A stretch of 14,406 nt of DNA. Origin: Cyanobacteria bacterium UBA791. Its GTDB lineage: Bacteria > Cyanobacteriota > Vampirovibrionia > Gastranaerophilales > Gastranaerophilaceae. Under the pieces are notes generated by a model. That model saw only the letters and a list, made by a program, of their open reading frames with translations. It was not told the DNA's origin and made no database searches. Below are positions 14,162-14,406 of the stretch, one piece after another (the first letter of the stretch is position 1; each line of letters begins with the position of its first letter). The position numbers were made by a program, and so were the translations under genes. Where the stretch lies: contig DBIX01000014.1 of assembly GCA_002297005.1 (NCBI GenBank), forward strand, positions 1 to 14,406. Reading direction: 5' to 3'.

Positions 14162-14188
14162 ATTATAAATCAAACAAACACTTTTCAA
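14162..14188 (-). promoter_or_regulatory. Putative argS promoter
   Basis: TTGAAA (14188-14183) and a perfect TATAAT (14167-14162) are separated by 15 nt, short of the usual 17. Transcription would start near 14155, just upstream of the Shine-Dalgarno. The short spacer and AT-rich surroundings limit confidence. Confidence 0.45.
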
Positions 14189-14205
14189 AAATTACTTTTT
14201 GTAGC

Positions 14206-14406
14206 TTATTTTAGAAGTTTAAGTTCTAACAATTGACCTGCAAGAGAGAAGGTTGCCGAATATGCGTTACCGTCAATATTAACCTCTGAATATAAAACCT
14301 TATTGACTGCTGCGTCTGCTGCTGTTTCTGCAATTGTTAACATTGTTATTTCTGCTGCTTTTTTACCAATGCTGGAGCCTTTGAAAGCAGCTGATGTAAA
14401 GAAGTT
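14206..14406 (-). CDS. C-terminal end of an unrecognised protein (5' part outside window)
   Basis: The minus strand is open from the right edge to a TAA at 14206-14208, giving 66 residues that end in LAGQLLELKLLK. It begins NFFTSAAFKGSSIGKKAAE, has an alanine-rich helical middle (AETAADAAVNKVL) and a final beta-like SEVNIDGNAYSATFSL. Codon use looks like the neighbouring genes, with A/T-rich third positions, and there are no internal stops, which supports a real gene end. I do not recognise the family; the helix-then-strand ending does not identify a function. It is co-directional with argS, whose promoter begins about 17 nt after this stop. Confidence 0.65.
   Translation of the reverse strand, partial: NFFTSAAFKGSSIGKKAAEITMLTIAETAADAAVNKVLYSEVNIDGNAYSATFSLAGQLLELKLLK

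Noticed and set aside
14186..14201. CAAAAA-TTAC-TTTTTG inverted repeat after the stop of the right-edge gene, as a terminator
   Set aside because: The stem has one G-C pair and otherwise only A-T pairs, overlaps the argS -35, and is expected by chance in this composition.

Overview
The window is AT-rich, uses the standard code (TGA, TAA and TAG all end genes) and is almost fully coding. An EmrAB-type drug efflux pair implies two membranes, and there are flagellar genes, a LipM-like octanoyltransferase and a long-chain polyprenyl diphosphate synthase. Together these suggest a low-GC, diderm, flagellated bacterium. The gene set would fit a Gastranaerophilales/Melainabacteria-like lineage, but that is a low-confidence inference with no marker gene behind it. 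No insertion sequence, prophage gene, CRISPR array or stretch over 300 bases without a gene was seen.

Layout. Positions 1-2172 (+) hold the 3' end of an emrA-like adaptor gene and a full emrB-like DHA2 transporter. Convergent to them is a long minus-strand block. Read in its own direction it runs: ilvB and ilvN (9088 down to 6889), a Na+/phosphate cotransporter-family gene with a PhoU-like tail, a TPR gene, a lipM-like gene, a polyprenyl diphosphate synthase, lepB, and a tRNA-Leu(GAG) 20 nt after lepB. Spacings inside the block are -11 to 12 nt, except for 84 nt before the cotransporter. Upstream of ilvB, on the same strand, is a three-gene flagellar cluster: a FlaG-family protein, fliS with a very acidic tail, and a FliT/FlgN-like small helical protein (10599 down to 9227).

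Divergent from the flagellar genes, on the + strand, an unrecognised protein with a GspE-N-like segment overlaps by 11 nt a gene for an asparaginase of the Rhizobium etli inducible type (ReAV-like, Asparaginase_II family). A 15-bp perfect hairpin separates this pair from convergent argS. Upstream of argS, at the right edge, is the 3' end of another minus-strand gene of unknown function.

How the genes work together. Most are housekeeping: branched-chain amino-acid synthesis (IlvBN), protein lipoylation, isoprenoid chain synthesis, secretion (LepB), phosphate transport and arginyl-tRNA charging. The flagellar trio probably handles flagellin and filament export. Points of most interest are three start codons that I place differently from the longest reading frame (argS, the unknown + strand gene, ilvB), a palindrome over the ilvB promoter, the complementary charge of the FliS tail and FlaG-like linker, and substitutions at family-conserved positions in EmrB, IlvN and the prenyl synthase.
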